Positions 1-8,024 of a stretch of DNA of 64,000 nt are shown here, piece by piece. The notes under the pieces were generated by a model. It ran no database searches and had not been told where the DNA came from. It was given only the letters and a program-made list of their open reading frames with translations. Each line of letters starts with the position of its first letter. Position 1 is the first letter of the stretch. The position numbers and the translations under genes were made by a program. The DNA comes from Thermoplasmata archaeon (GTDB lineage Archaea > Thermoplasmatota > DTKX01 > JAHFTX01): NCBI GenBank assembly GCA_023265395.1, contig JAHFTX010000012.1, positions 1 to 64,000 on the forward strand. The letters run 5' to 3'.

Positions 1-238
1 GCTGCGGCGGGGGCTCGAACACATCGCGCGGCGGCATGGGGGCGAGGCATACTTCGTGCTCGTCGAGGACCTCGAGCCGCTGGTGTCGTACAACCCCCGG
101 TCGACCGTCGACCGCTTCGCGCAGGAGCTGGGCGCGCAGCTGAAAGAGGTCGGCGCGAGCGTGTTCTTGGTGACGACACCCGACCGCCAAGGTGAGATGG
201 GCCGCAAGGTCCCAGCGGTCCGCTACGGGCTCCTCTGA
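1..238 (+). CDS. Partial C-terminus of a DUF835/KaiC-like protein
   Basis: This open frame enters from the left edge and ends in TGA, so only about 78 C-terminal residues are visible. They read as a hydrophobic strand, an acidic/LExL turn, an Asn, a helix with TV..F, and a second strand ending in TTPD. The same order (hydrophobic strand, LEYL, N, TVL, helix, strand, DP) occurs in the DUF835 domains of the three sensor genes near 53-62 kb. I therefore infer a DUF835 or related RecA/KaiC-like fold. The ATG at 56 in the ORF track is internal to the frame and is not the real start. Function cannot be fixed without the N-terminus. Confidence 0.55.
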   Translation, partial: LRRGLEHIARRHGGEAYFVLVEDLEPLVSYNPRSTVDRFAQELGAQLKEVGASVFLVTTPDRQGEMGRKVPAVRYGLL

Positions 239-253
239 GCCGTGATCCAGCGA

Positions 254-487
254 TCAGCCGCCGAGGGTCTCGAGCTTGAAGAGGACATCGTGGCCACGCA
301 GGATCTCATGGATCTTGTCGGCGAACCAGATGGCGTCCTTGACCGAGGCCTTCTTGTCCCATTCGTAGATGAAGTCGTAGGTCCCCTGGGTCGGCTTGAA
401 GCCGAGCATGCACAGGCGGTCCGTGACCTCGGACGGCTTGGAGCCCTCGCTGTTGAAGGTCACAGTGAGGTAGGTCTTCATCACCAT
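254..487 (-). CDS. Small conserved archaeal protein
   Basis: A 77-residue protein with no signal or membrane segment. It starts MVMKTYLTV and alternates short strands and amphipathic helices, which suggests a small alpha/beta (ferredoxin-like) fold; that is inference. I recall similar short hypothetical proteins in other euryarchaea, but no function. The initiator is either of two Met codons two residues apart. A CTTAAGG box lies about 27 nt upstream, consistent with a leaderless mRNA starting at 487. The gene is convergent with the partial gene to its left and has its own promoter. Confidence 0.75.
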   Translation of the reverse strand: MVMKTYLTVTFNSEGSKPSEVTDRLCMLGFKPTQGTYDFIYEWDKKASVKDAIWFADKIHEILRGHDVLFKLETLGG

Positions 488-510
488 GCCCGGGGCTTCT
501 CCTCCAACGG

Positions 511-517
511 CTTAAGG
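511..517 (-). promoter_or_regulatory. TATA-like box for the small protein gene
   Basis: The box cttaagg is centred about 27 nt before the ATG at 487, the spacing expected for an archaeal TATA box and a leaderless transcript. Confidence 0.5.
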
Positions 518-545
518 ATTGGCCTGGGTCCTACTCCGGTGGGTC

Positions 546-1631
546 CTAGCAGGGTTTGGGGCTACGGTTGAATACCAGCCCTCGGTCGCGCCGCACCAGC
601 ACGTCATCCTCGACGCGCGCCCCCCCGACCTTGGGGATGTAGACCCCTGGCTCGATGGTGATGACCATCCGGTCCCTGGTCTTGCCCTCGGCCAGCGGTG
701 AGACGCGTGGCGACTCGTGGACCTCCAGTCCCAAGCCGTGTCCGGTGCTGTGGCAGAAGTAACGGTCCATGCCGAACTCTGCGAGGACCTCTCGTCCAAG
801 CGCGTCGATCGCACGCAGGCTGCGGTTGGCACGGACCTGCCGCAACTGGGCCTTCTGGGCCTGGTGCACGGCGTCGAGGATGTCGGCAGCGGTCCCGCGC
901 CCCTCCCCGACGATCCAGGTGCGCGTCATGTCGGAGCAGTAGCCCTCGTAGCAGGCGCCCAGGTCGGTGATCACCAGGTCGCCCTTGCGCAGGACGCGGT
1001 TGGTGGCGTCGTGGTGGGGGTGCGCGCTGTGCGGCCCCGACGCGACGATGGTGGGAAAGCTGTTCTCCACGACATCGCCCGAGCGGATCGCAGCATCGAC
1101 ACCCCGTGAGACGTCGCGCTCCGTGACCCCCGGATGCAGCAGCTGAGGCAGCAGCACGCCGGCGCGGTCCCCTGCGGCCGCGGCCTTGCGCATCAGCCGC
1201 ACCTCGACGTCGTCCTTGCGCTCGCGCAGCGGCTCGACCAGGTCGCAGACCCTGAGCCGCGCGCCAGGCGCAGCGACCTTGGCGTCGGCAAGGAGCGTTC
1301 GCACCTTGTGCCTCTTGATCAGCGCGCGCAGCCCGCTGCGCGAGTCCGCCACATCAGCGTCGATGCCGGGGATGCGGCCCCACAGCAGGATATCCTCGCG
1401 CGCGAGGGCGGAGAGCTGCAGCCGGTTCATCTCCAGCACGGTCGCCAGGCCCATGGGGCTGCCGTCGGCGAGCACCAGCACGTGCGTCAGCAACGAGGAG
1501 TGGGGTGCGCAGCTATAGTTGAGGTAGCGGATGTTGTGCGGCCGCACGCTCAGGAAGGCATCGGCGCCTTGAGCCTCGACAGCCCGCCCCAGCGCGCGCC
1601 AGCGGCGGGCAAAATCGATCCTGCTCCTCAT
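546..1631 (-). CDS. pepQ: Xaa-Pro aminopeptidase / M24 family metallopeptidase
   Basis: A cytosolic M24B peptidase, expected to remove residues before proline or cleave Xaa-Pro dipeptides. The N-terminal creatinase-like domain covers about residues 1-125 and the pita-bread catalytic domain the rest. Metal ligands are visible in order: D in TDLGACYEGYCSDMTRT, H in STGHGLGLEVHE, E in ITIEPGVY and a late E in ARVEDD. The ORF track extends the frame to 2162, but that part lies antisense to the UPF0201 gene and has no peptidase character. The ATG at 1631 (MRSRIDFARR) gives 361 residues, normal for the family, and follows a TATA box. PepQ (prolidase) and generic M24 aminopeptidase cannot be separated by eye. 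Confidence 0.9.
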   Translation of the reverse strand: MRSRIDFARRWRALGRAVEAQGADAFLSVRPHNIRYLNYSCAPHSSLLTHVLVLADGSPMGLATVLEMNRLQLSALAREDILLWGRIPGIDADVADSRSGLRALIKRHKVRTLLADAKVAAPGARLRVCDLVEPLRERKDDVEVRLMRKAAAAGDRAGVLLPQLLHPGVTERDVSRGVDAAIRSGDVVENSFPTIVASGPHSAHPHHDATNRVLRKGDLVITDLGACYEGYCSDMTRTWIVGEGRGTAADILDAVHQAQKAQLRQVRANRSLRAIDALGREVLAEFGMDRYFCHSTGHGLGLEVHESPRVSPLAEGKTRDRMVITIEPGVYIPKVGGARVEDDVLVRRDRGLVFNRSPKPC

Positions 1632-1657
1632 CGCGAAGTTGCCACTGACCCCAGGGC

Positions 1658-1666
1658 TATTTAAGG
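1658..1666. promoter_or_regulatory. Shared bidirectional TATA box
   Basis: The element tatttaagg is AT-rich and near-symmetric. It sits about 31 nt before the M24 peptidase ATG on the minus strand and about 24 nt before the UPF0201 ATG on the plus strand. One box may therefore serve both divergent, probably leaderless, transcripts. Confidence 0.5.
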
Positions 1667-1685
1667 AAAAGCCCGTGTCAACGTC

Positions 1686-2102
1686 ATGAGCGAGGACGCC
1701 CGCATCGAGGTGCGCACCCGCTGCCAGCCCACCGAAGTGCAAGAGCGCGTCTACGCCGCGATCAGCGCGCTCTTCCCCAAGTCGACGATCAGCCGCGACG
1801 GCACCGAGGTCATCGCCATCGGCGACGATGGATCGACCCTTCGCAGCGCGTTGGAGCGCTACCAGGTGCGTGCGGCATTCTCTGGACGGCTCCACGCTGC
1901 CGCCCGAAATGGGACGCTGCTCTTTACCCTCTCCAAGCAGGCAGCGCTCATGGGCGTGCCCTCGCTCGGTGTCGGGCATCCTTTGGGGGAACTCGTGGTG
2001 CAGGTGCACCTCGCCCCGACTGCTGATGCACATCGATGGGTCGACTGGCTGACCGGTCGTGAGGCCTGGCCGATGCTCAAGGGCCACGATTCCGAGGAGT
2101 GA
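1686..2102 (+). CDS. UPF0201 family protein
   Basis: A 138-residue soluble protein matching the archaeal UPF0201 family, which is often labelled an RNA-binding or exosome-associated protein. Recognisable features are the N-terminal R..C.PTE..E.V strand-helix, the central LHAAARNGTLLFTLSKQAA segment and the PLGELVVQV strand. The family is nearly universal in euryarchaea but its role is not established. It is divergent from the M24 peptidase and convergent with the TPR gene, whose stop codon lies 4 nt away. Confidence 0.8.
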   Translation: MSEDARIEVRTRCQPTEVQERVYAAISALFPKSTISRDGTEVIAIGDDGSTLRSALERYQVRAAFSGRLHAAARNGTLLFTLSKQAALMGVPSLGVGHPLGELVVQVHLAPTADAHRWVDWLTGREAWPMLKGHDSEE

Positions 2103-2106
2103 GCCC

Positions 2107-3078
2107 TCAGAGCTCCTCGAACTCCTCGTACGTCTCCTGCTCGACGGCCGAGGGAGCGCCACCGCTGCTGGGCTCCTCGATGGCCTCGAAGGTCTCCTCT
2201 TCGTCCGTCGTCGCCACCTGCGAAGTCGGGGGCGGAGGTGCCGTCACCTTTGGGGGGGACAGGTCGACCTTGGGCGGAGGGGATGGGAGGGGCGCGCTGA
2301 TGCTCGGTGGCGCTGGCGCCGACTTTGGTGTAGCAGCGCTTGGCGTCGACGGAGCGCTCGAGGGTGCGGAGGCGGCGGGCACCGCGGGGACGGCCGGTGC
2401 CGACGGCGCCGGTGCGTCGACAAGCCCAATCGTCATCTGCAACTCGCGCGCGTATTCGCTGTTGGGATTGAGGTCGAGGGCCTTCTTGTAGGCCACGATC
2501 GCCTCGTCGGGCTTGCCCACCTTCTTGAACGCGACGCCGCGGTTGTAGAAGGCCAGGTCGTTGCTGGGGTTGAGCTCGATGGCCTTGTCATAGCAGGCGA
2601 TCGCCTCCTCGATCTTCCCCAGCGCGTCCAGCGCACACCCGATGTTGACCCAGGCCCGGTCGTTGTCGATGGCGACCTCGAGCGCCTTGTTGTAGCAGCT
2701 GACCGCCTCCTCGACGCGGTCGAGGCGGCGCAGTGCCACACCCTTGTTGAACCAGGCCCGGTCGTTGCTGGGGTTGAGCTCGACGGCCTTGTCATAGCAG
2801 GCGATGGCCTTGTCGTGCTTCTCCATCAGGTCGAGGGTGTAGCCGATGTTGGTCCAAGTCTTGTCGTTGTCCTTGTTGACCTTGAGCGCCTCGTTGTAGC
2901 AGCTGATGGCGTCGTCGAGCTTGCCTTGGCGACGCAGGATCAGACCCTTGTTGAACCAGGCCCGGTCATTGCGCTTGTCGAGCTTGATGATGTCATCGAA
3001 GCACTGCAGCGCGGTGCTCAGGTCCTCGTCACGCACCGCCTTCTCGGCCCGCTGGAGCAGCTCGACCTCGGAGACCAT
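2107..3078 (-). CDS. TPR repeat protein with Pro/Ala-rich tail
   Basis: A 323-residue cytosolic scaffold. Residues 1 to about 215 hold six near-identical tetratricopeptide repeats, each with the W/A.NKG...L, A..CYDKA and L.PSND signature. Residues 220-295 form a low-complexity Pro/Ala/Ser linker, and the C-terminus is short and acidic (repeated EE/YEE). TPRs bind partner peptides; no enzymatic domain is present. The gene lies 60 nt downstream of the giant surface protein on the same strand and could be co-transcribed with it, but I see no clear promoter either way. The partner is unknown. Confidence 0.88.
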   Translation of the reverse strand: MVSEVELLQRAEKAVRDEDLSTALQCFDDIIKLDKRNDRAWFNKGLILRRQGKLDDAISCYNEALKVNKDNDKTWTNIGYTLDLMEKHDKAIACYDKAVELNPSNDRAWFNKGVALRRLDRVEEAVSCYNKALEVAIDNDRAWVNIGCALDALGKIEEAIACYDKAIELNPSNDLAFYNRGVAFKKVGKPDEAIVAYKKALDLNPNSEYARELQMTIGLVDAPAPSAPAVPAVPAASAPSSAPSTPSAATPKSAPAPPSISAPLPSPPPKVDLSPPKVTAPPPPTSQVATTDEEETFEAIEEPSSGGAPSAVEQETYEEFEEL

Positions 3079-3138
3079 CGTGCACCTGTCCCGCGCGCAC
3101 CCTTGGGCGTCCCACTCCCTGTGTGCCTCTGCTATGCT

Positions 3139-6100
3139 TCAACCCTGGGGTGGTCCCTGCGGGGGCATGCCCGGAGGGGGTCCGGCCATCGGTGGTCCCG
3201 CCGGTCCGCTCGGACCCGGGGGGGTCCCGGGCGCTGGGGATATCGCGCCCGCCGCGGCACCGCCCTTGAAGTCGACGCCGCAACTGGTGCAGACCACCTG
3301 GTCGGCGGTGTTCCACGCGCCGCACTCGGAGCACTTGACGTAGTCGAGGTCGAACTCGGCGTTGCACTTGGGGCAGCTATTGACGTTCTCGGGGATCATC
3401 GCGCCGCACTCACCGCATTCGACGAGGGTGGCCAGCGCCTGGCGCCGCAGGGTGTAGAGGAACAGGCCGACGATGACGGCACCCGCGACCGCCGCGACGA
3501 TGATGATGATGTACATCAGCGTCGGGTCGGAACCGCCGGTGTGCTTCTTGACGGGCGCAAGGTCCACGGGTGTCTTGGCCGTCGCCTGGCAGAGCACGCG
3601 CTCGCCGTAGGCGTTGGTGTCGGTGCAGGTCAGCGAGATCTGGTGGCGCTTGACCACCTCGTCGGTGATGACACCGACGGTCAGCTCAGCCTGGAACCTT
3701 CCCTGGCCATCGGTGTTGACGACCTTGGAGCTGGAGGTGCCGGTGAGGGTGATCGTCAGCGTCCCGCCGGCGTAGGGCAGACCGGTGTCGTAGGTGGCGA
3801 CCCCGGCGATGATGATCAGGTCGCCCGTCGTGAAGATGTAGTCGCCATTGGTGGGGTTGGGGTCCACCGTGGTGCTGAACTTGATCTCCTTGTTGTGCGG
3901 GGGCATCACCGTCAGATGCAGCGTGGCGTTGTCCCGCTGCCGGTTGAGGTTGGGAACGGTCGGGTCGGTGGCGGTGACGTTGACCGCGTACTCCCTCTGG
4001 ATGGCCTGACCATCAGGGGTGGCGAAGCTGATGCAGTAGTTGCCCTTGGCGTCGACCGTCGTCTCGCCGACGTTCTGCCCCAGCATCTCGACCTCGATGC
4101 GCGCCCGGCTGGGGAGCCGGACGCTCCCCTCGTAGACCTGGGTGACGGCACCACAGACCTGCGCCGAGAGGTAGGGCGGGAAGACCTGGGTGCCGTTGGT
4201 GAGGGTGGCGCGCAGGTCGAGGTCCTCGAAGGTGGGGTTGATGTCGAGGTCGAAATAGATCGTCTGGTCCTCGCCCATGCCCACCTGCTGGCTGCGGCCG
4301 ACGTTCTCGTTGGTGTTGGGGTCCGTGTAGGAGAGGGCGACGTTGACGAAGCCGGTGGAGGTCGTGCCGTCCTGGCTGATGCTGGCGACCTTGATGTTGA
4401 AGCAGGCCCGGCCCTGCTCGTCGGTCTTCTGGGTGTCGAGCTCTCGGTTGGTGTCCCCGGAGAGCTCGGTGACGGTGATCTGTGCCCCCTGCAGCCCACC
4501 GAAGAGGGCGTTGGTGGCGTAGACGCACAGCTCGTGGAAGATCTCCACCAAGCCCGTCGAGCCAGTGACGGTGATCGAGGTCGCGATGACCGAGGTCAGG
4601 GTGCCCGTCGCGTCGTCGAAGACCAGGGCGGTACCGAAGTCGACCTTGGTGGCCGCTAGGCTCTTGCAGTCGATGGTGGAGGCGTTGAATCGCCACTCCC
4701 CATCGGTCAGCTGGCAGCTCGGACCGCTCAGGAGCAGGCTGCTGCTGCCCTCCGTCCAGCCGACGACGTCTTGGCCGTAGGCCGAGACGTTGATCATCTT
4801 GACGATGCCCTGGGAGGTGGCCTGCAGGTTGGGGATGAAGGCCAGCCCGTGGCTGAATCCCACCGACGCCGAGGTGGTGATGCCCTCGAGCCAGTTGGTG
4901 GTGCGGTCCTCGGCGGTGATGGTGGCACCGTCGAGGTTCATCTCCTCGCTGATGCGCACGCCGATGGTGCCGTTGACCGTGGTCGAGCGGGTGTGGTCGA
5001 CCATGTTGAAGGTCTTGAACTCGCCGCGGATGTCGGCCTCGATGTTGGTCCCCGAGAGGTCGACGCGACCTCCGACGCCGACGATGGCGTTGGCAGCGAT
5101 GGTGCCGATGGTGGAACTGGGTGAACCCGCGAGCACGGCGTCATCGAGGACGTAGACGTTGAGGGCGTGGTTGGAGTCGATGCCCGCGCCCTTGAGGGTC
5201 AGCGTCCCGGTGCCCTTGAGGATCACTCGGAACTCATAGTCGCGGTTCTGACGGATGTGCAGGGTGGTGTTCTCGAGCAACCACTCGCCACCGGTGTCGA
5301 TGATCAGGTCCCCGAAGATCGTGATGCCGCCGATGGTATCCTTGGCGTCGGGGCGCTTGGAGACCACCAGTTCGCCCTTGATGATCGCGGGGATCGTCGG
5401 TGGCAGTGGCGCGAAGGCACAGTCGAGCGACTGGCTGGCGCCCTCCTCGGTGAGGTCGGGGAAGTGTGCCAGCGCGACGCTGCAGGCGGTCACGTGGGTC
5501 GTGCTCCCTTGGGTGATCTGCGCGCGCAGCTCGTAGTTGCCGATGAAGGTCGCCCCATGGGCACTGAGCTGATCGGCGTCGAGGAGGAACTGGGCCATGC
5601 CTTGTGAGTCGGCGACCTTGGCGTCTGCGAGCGGGCCGCTCAACGATTCGTGATGGACGTCGATGCTGGCCTTGGGGATCACCAGTCCGGTGGCGTCGAT
5701 GGTGCGCACCCACAGGGTCCGCTGGATGGTCAGCGTCGCATCGCCGCTGGCCGCCGCGCCCACCGGCTGCTTGACCGTCGGCGAGTGGACCACGAGGTCC
5801 CCGACGACGGCTGAGGTCGAGCCGGCGACCTGCAGCGCAGCGGTCAGTCCGGGGAAGCCCGAAGGCTGCTCGATCCACCAGTCGTCGCCATCGAGGAAGG
5901 CGACGTCGGTGAAGATCACCGGGTCGGTCGACCGCAGGGTGAGGTCCGCGTGGTCGATGTGGATCGCCGAGGCGCCACTGGCGCTCATGCGACCGCTCAG
6001 TTCCAGGCCGTCGAGGGAGACTGCGGCAGCGTCGGAGATGGCGATGGTGGAATTATGCAGCACCACGTTGGTGCCCGAGAGGGTGGCACCCTCGCCGACG

Positions 6101-6888
6101 CTCAAGAGCACGTTCTCGAAGGTGACGTCGCGCAGCACCACCGACGAGGAGCCGTGCGCCGTGAGGAAGAAGTCGGGCAGGGCGTTGGCGGGGTCCTCCC
6201 CGGAGGTGTCGATGCCGTTGATTGCGACGCCGTCGATCAGGAGGCTGGCGCTGTCATCGACCTCGATACCGAAGAAGGATTGGGGTCCGCTCAGGTAGGT
6301 GATGGTGGCATCCAGAGGGCCGCTCCCGGCGGTGATGGAGCCTGCGGCGTTGCCGTAGAAGGTCAGGAACTGGCTGTAGGCCTTGGGGCCGGAGATGACC
6401 TTGACCCCCGAATCGACGAGCAGGTCCTTGGTCGCATCGGCGACGGTGATCGCAACGGAGCCGTTGTTGTTGGTGCGGTCCGTCTCGGTGACCACCGATT
6501 CGGTGACGATGGTCCAGAAGGTGTGGAAACCGCGCGCTTGGGTGGTGTTCCAGCTAAAGGTCGCCGGCGCGGGAGTGACCCCGGCGTTGACCACTGGGAC
6601 GTCCTTCTCGTCGACCAGGTATACCGGGCCGAGGTCCGTCATGGGGTCGAACTCTTGTGGCGGCGCACCGTCGATGCGGTAGAGGAGCACCTGGACGTTC
6701 TGCGCCTGGGCCTCGCCGACGTTGCGGAAGTGAACGGAGAAGGTGACGACCTCGCCCTGCAACGGGCGATCCACGTCGACCTCGAACGAATCGACCACGA
6801 GGTCGGCAGGCAGGGCCCGGCCCCGCTGATCGCTGGCACCACCGACCATGGCCCCCATCGGACCGATGACCATCAGCAGAACCAGCAC
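3139..6888 (-). CDS. Giant surface protein with cytoplasmic zinc ribbons
   Basis: About 1249 residues. A short hydrophobic N-terminus (LVLLMVIG) is followed by a CARDB-like domain (about 27-150), long beta-strand repeats rich in single Asn/Asp/Gly turns that suggest a right-handed beta-helix (about 150-690), and several Ig-like or carboxypeptidase-regulatory-like domains (about 770-1115). One transmembrane helix at about 1124-1148 is followed by a basic stop (RRQ), two CxxC...CxxC zinc ribbons (about 1157-1208) and a Pro/Gly tail. The ribbons should face the cytoplasm. The only canonical in-frame start is GTG at 6888; it leaves the signal peptide without the usual basic n-region, while the frame stays open upstream with Arg codons. 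It may be an adhesin or sensor; function is unknown. Confidence 0.8.
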   Translation of the reverse strand: MLVLLMVIGPMGAMVGGASDQRGRALPADLVVDSFEVDVDRPLQGEVVTFSVHFRNVGEAQAQNVQVLLYRIDGAPPQEFDPMTDLGPVYLVDEKDVPVVNAGVTPAPATFSWNTTQARGFHTFWTIVTESVVTETDRTNNNGSVAITVADATKDLLVDSGVKVISGPKAYSQFLTFYGNAAGSITAGSGPLDATITYLSGPQSFFGIEVDDSASLLIDGVAINGIDTSGEDPANALPDFFLTAHGSSSVVLRDVTFENVLLSVGEGATLSGTNVVLHNSTIAISDAAAVSLDGLELSGRMSASGASAIHIDHADLTLRSTDPVIFTDVAFLDGDDWWIEQPSGFPGLTAALQVAGSTSAVVGDLVVHSPTVKQPVGAAASGDATLTIQRTLWVRTIDATGLVIPKASIDVHHESLSGPLADAKVADSQGMAQFLLDADQLSAHGATFIGNYELRAQITQGSTTHVTACSVALAHFPDLTEEGASQSLDCAFAPLPPTIPAIIKGELVVSKRPDAKDTIGGITIFGDLIIDTGGEWLLENTTLHIRQNRDYEFRVILKGTGTLTLKGAGIDSNHALNVYVLDDAVLAGSPSSTIGTIAANAIVGVGGRVDLSGTNIEADIRGEFKTFNMVDHTRSTTVNGTIGVRISEEMNLDGATITAEDRTTNWLEGITTSASVGFSHGLAFIPNLQATSQGIVKMINVSAYGQDVVGWTEGSSSLLLSGPSCQLTDGEWRFNASTIDCKSLAATKVDFGTALVFDDATGTLTSVIATSITVTGSTGLVEIFHELCVYATNALFGGLQGAQITVTELSGDTNRELDTQKTDEQGRACFNIKVASISQDGTTSTGFVNVALSYTDPNTNENVGRSQQVGMGEDQTIYFDLDINPTFEDLDLRATLTNGTQVFPPYLSAQVCGAVTQVYEGSVRLPSRARIEVEMLGQNVGETTVDAKGNYCISFATPDGQAIQREYAVNVTATDPTVPNLNRQRDNATLHLTVMPPHNKEIKFSTTVDPNPTNGDYIFTTGDLIIIAGVATYDTGLPYAGGTLTITLTGTSSSKVVNTDGQGRFQAELTVGVITDEVVKRHQISLTCTDTNAYGERVLCQATAKTPVDLAPVKKHTGGSDPTLMYIIIIVAAVAGAVIVGLFLYTLRRQALATLVECGECGAMIPENVNSCPKCNAEFDLDYVKCSECGAWNTADQVVCTSCGVDFKGGAAAGAISPAPGTPPGPSGPAGPPMAGPPPGMPPQGPPQG

Positions 6889-7009
6889 CCCGGCACGAGC
6901 GGCCGTGCCATGGGTATACCTCAGCGTCGTCGCCAGGACAGTCCCCTCCCGCAGTCCCGGATGGTCGCCCGCGACCCCCGGGTCCTCCGGCTCGCTCTGT
7001 ATGGCCTCG

Positions 7010-7019
7010 ATATATATAC
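7010..7019 (-). promoter_or_regulatory. Strong TATA box for the giant surface protein
   Basis: The run atatatatac is the strongest AT-rich element in this area. On the minus strand it predicts a transcription start near 6990, about 100 nt before the GTG at 6888. This implies a real 5' leader or a non-canonical upstream start codon. Confidence 0.5.
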
Positions 7020-7068
7020 CTTTACGGGTTGCGCCATGGGCGTCGAGTCTGCCGTGAAGGGCTGGCTC

Positions 7069-7260
7069 CTATCGCTCCGGCGCGACATCGAAGGCGACGG
7101 GGCCGAGGTAGTCACACGAGCGGCAATGGTACCGCTGCCCTGTGATCATCGCCGCCTCGTAGTCGAGGGCGTCGCTGCCGCAACTGGGGCAGCGCAATCG
7201 CCGCACCTTGCGCCGCGATGCCGCTGCGCGATTACCCTTCGTCTGGACCCGGACCATCAT
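7069..7260 (-). CDS. Small zinc-ribbon protein
   Basis: A 63-residue protein with a basic N-terminus (RAAASRRKVRR) and one zinc ribbon, CPSC...CRSC. It is probably a nucleic-acid or protein-binding element, but nothing more specific can be claimed. The start is set by the ATGA overlap with the upstream PqqD-like gene (ATG at 7260); the ORF track extends further only because the frame stays open through that gene. The overlap implies translational coupling. Confidence 0.7.
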   Translation of the reverse strand: MMVRVQTKGNRAAASRRKVRRLRCPSCGSDALDYEAAMITGQRYHCRSCDYLGPVAFDVAPER

Positions 7261-7814
7261 CGCTCCTGGGGCAGCGGCTGATCGAGCAACGTCAGCCAAC
7301 GGGGCTCCGCCTCGATGGGCTCGAGGCTCACCCCCGGTGGCAAGGCGATCCGATCGAGCGGGGTGGGGGAGAGCTCGACCAGCCCGCGCTCAGCGAGCAG
7401 TTCGACGAAGCGGAGGATGCGCACCCCCACGGGTTCGACCTGCGCGCCGTGGCGCGTGGCGACCTCGCCGAGGATCCGTGCCAGCGGCGTCGCACCATCG
7501 CAGCGGAGCCAGACGTAGCTGCCTGCATCATCGAGGGGGACCCGCAGGTCGGTCGGTCCGCCCAAGACGTCCTGCAGCTTGCGCTCGAAACGGGTCAGGC
7601 GCTTGGGGAACGTGACCACCACGCGGCCCTCCTCCAGATGCCACCGCGCGCCGACCTCGTTGCGTCGGACATAGCAGCGCAGCACGCGCAACGTCCCCGG
7701 TGTCGGCTCGGCGTCGCTGCTGGCAGGAGCACCCGTGCGACGGCCGTGGATCAACCGCAGCTCGCCCCGCAACGCCCGTGACTCGCCGTTCCTTCCCGTG
7801 CCCATCGCGTACAC
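7257..7814 (-). CDS. PqqD-like winged-helix protein
   Basis: A 185-residue soluble protein. The central and C-terminal part follows the PqqD pattern: a strand segment, then L-D-x-A-(G/S)-x-x-V-W, an ATPLARILGEVATRHG helix and an R-x-x-R-F-V-x-x-L-x-x-x-G-L-V-E-L helix. PqqD domains bind leader peptides for radical-SAM or other modifying enzymes in RiPP and cofactor pathways, but many archaeal homologues have no known partner and none is visible here. It starts at GTG 7814 or ATG 7805, directly after a small membrane protein gene, and overlaps the next gene by 4 nt. Confidence 0.65.
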   Translation of the reverse strand: MYAMGTGRNGESRALRGELRLIHGRRTGAPASSDAEPTPGTLRVLRCYVRRNEVGARWHLEEGRVVVTFPKRLTRFERKLQDVLGGPTDLRVPLDDAGSYVWLRCDGATPLARILGEVATRHGAQVEPVGVRILRFVELLAERGLVELSPTPLDRIALPPGVSLEPIEAEPRWLTLLDQPLPQER

Positions 7815-7997
7815 CTAAGGGAGGTAGAGCAGCGCCCATCCGATCCAGGCGGTGCCGCTGATCAGGCCGCCGACGACCAGCAGGTTGGTCAGCGGTCGGT
7901 TGTGCTTGACCGCTCGAGCGTATTGGGCAGCCACCAAGAAGAGGAGCGCGATGCCCATGAGCAGGAGCGGCACGAGCGGGGAGTCGCTCTGGGCCAT
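7815..7997 (-). CDS. Two-TM small membrane protein
   Basis: About 60 residues from the ATG at 7997 (MAQSDSPLV), with two hydrophobic helices separated by a basic loop (VKHNRPLTN), ending LLYLP. A GTG at 8024, directly next to the upstream stop codon, is an alternative start but would add an unusual polar extension. It lies inside the group that runs from the PKD lipoprotein to the zinc-ribbon gene. No family recognised. Confidence 0.6.
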   Translation of the reverse strand: MAQSDSPLVPLLLMGIALLFLVAAQYARAVKHNRPLTNLLVVGGLISGTAWIGWALLYLP

Positions 7998-8024
7998 CGT
8001 CCCGACCGCCCGCAGGATACACAC

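Noticed and set aside
2430-3060. DNA-level tandem repeat or CRISPR-like array
   Set aside because: The periodicity of about 102 nt comes from the 34-residue TPR units of the encoded protein.
2059-4659. Plus-strand ORF of 866 codons
   Set aside because: It is antisense to the TPR gene and the giant surface protein. It is an open shadow frame caused by high GC, with repetitive Val/Gly/Asp composition and no domain.
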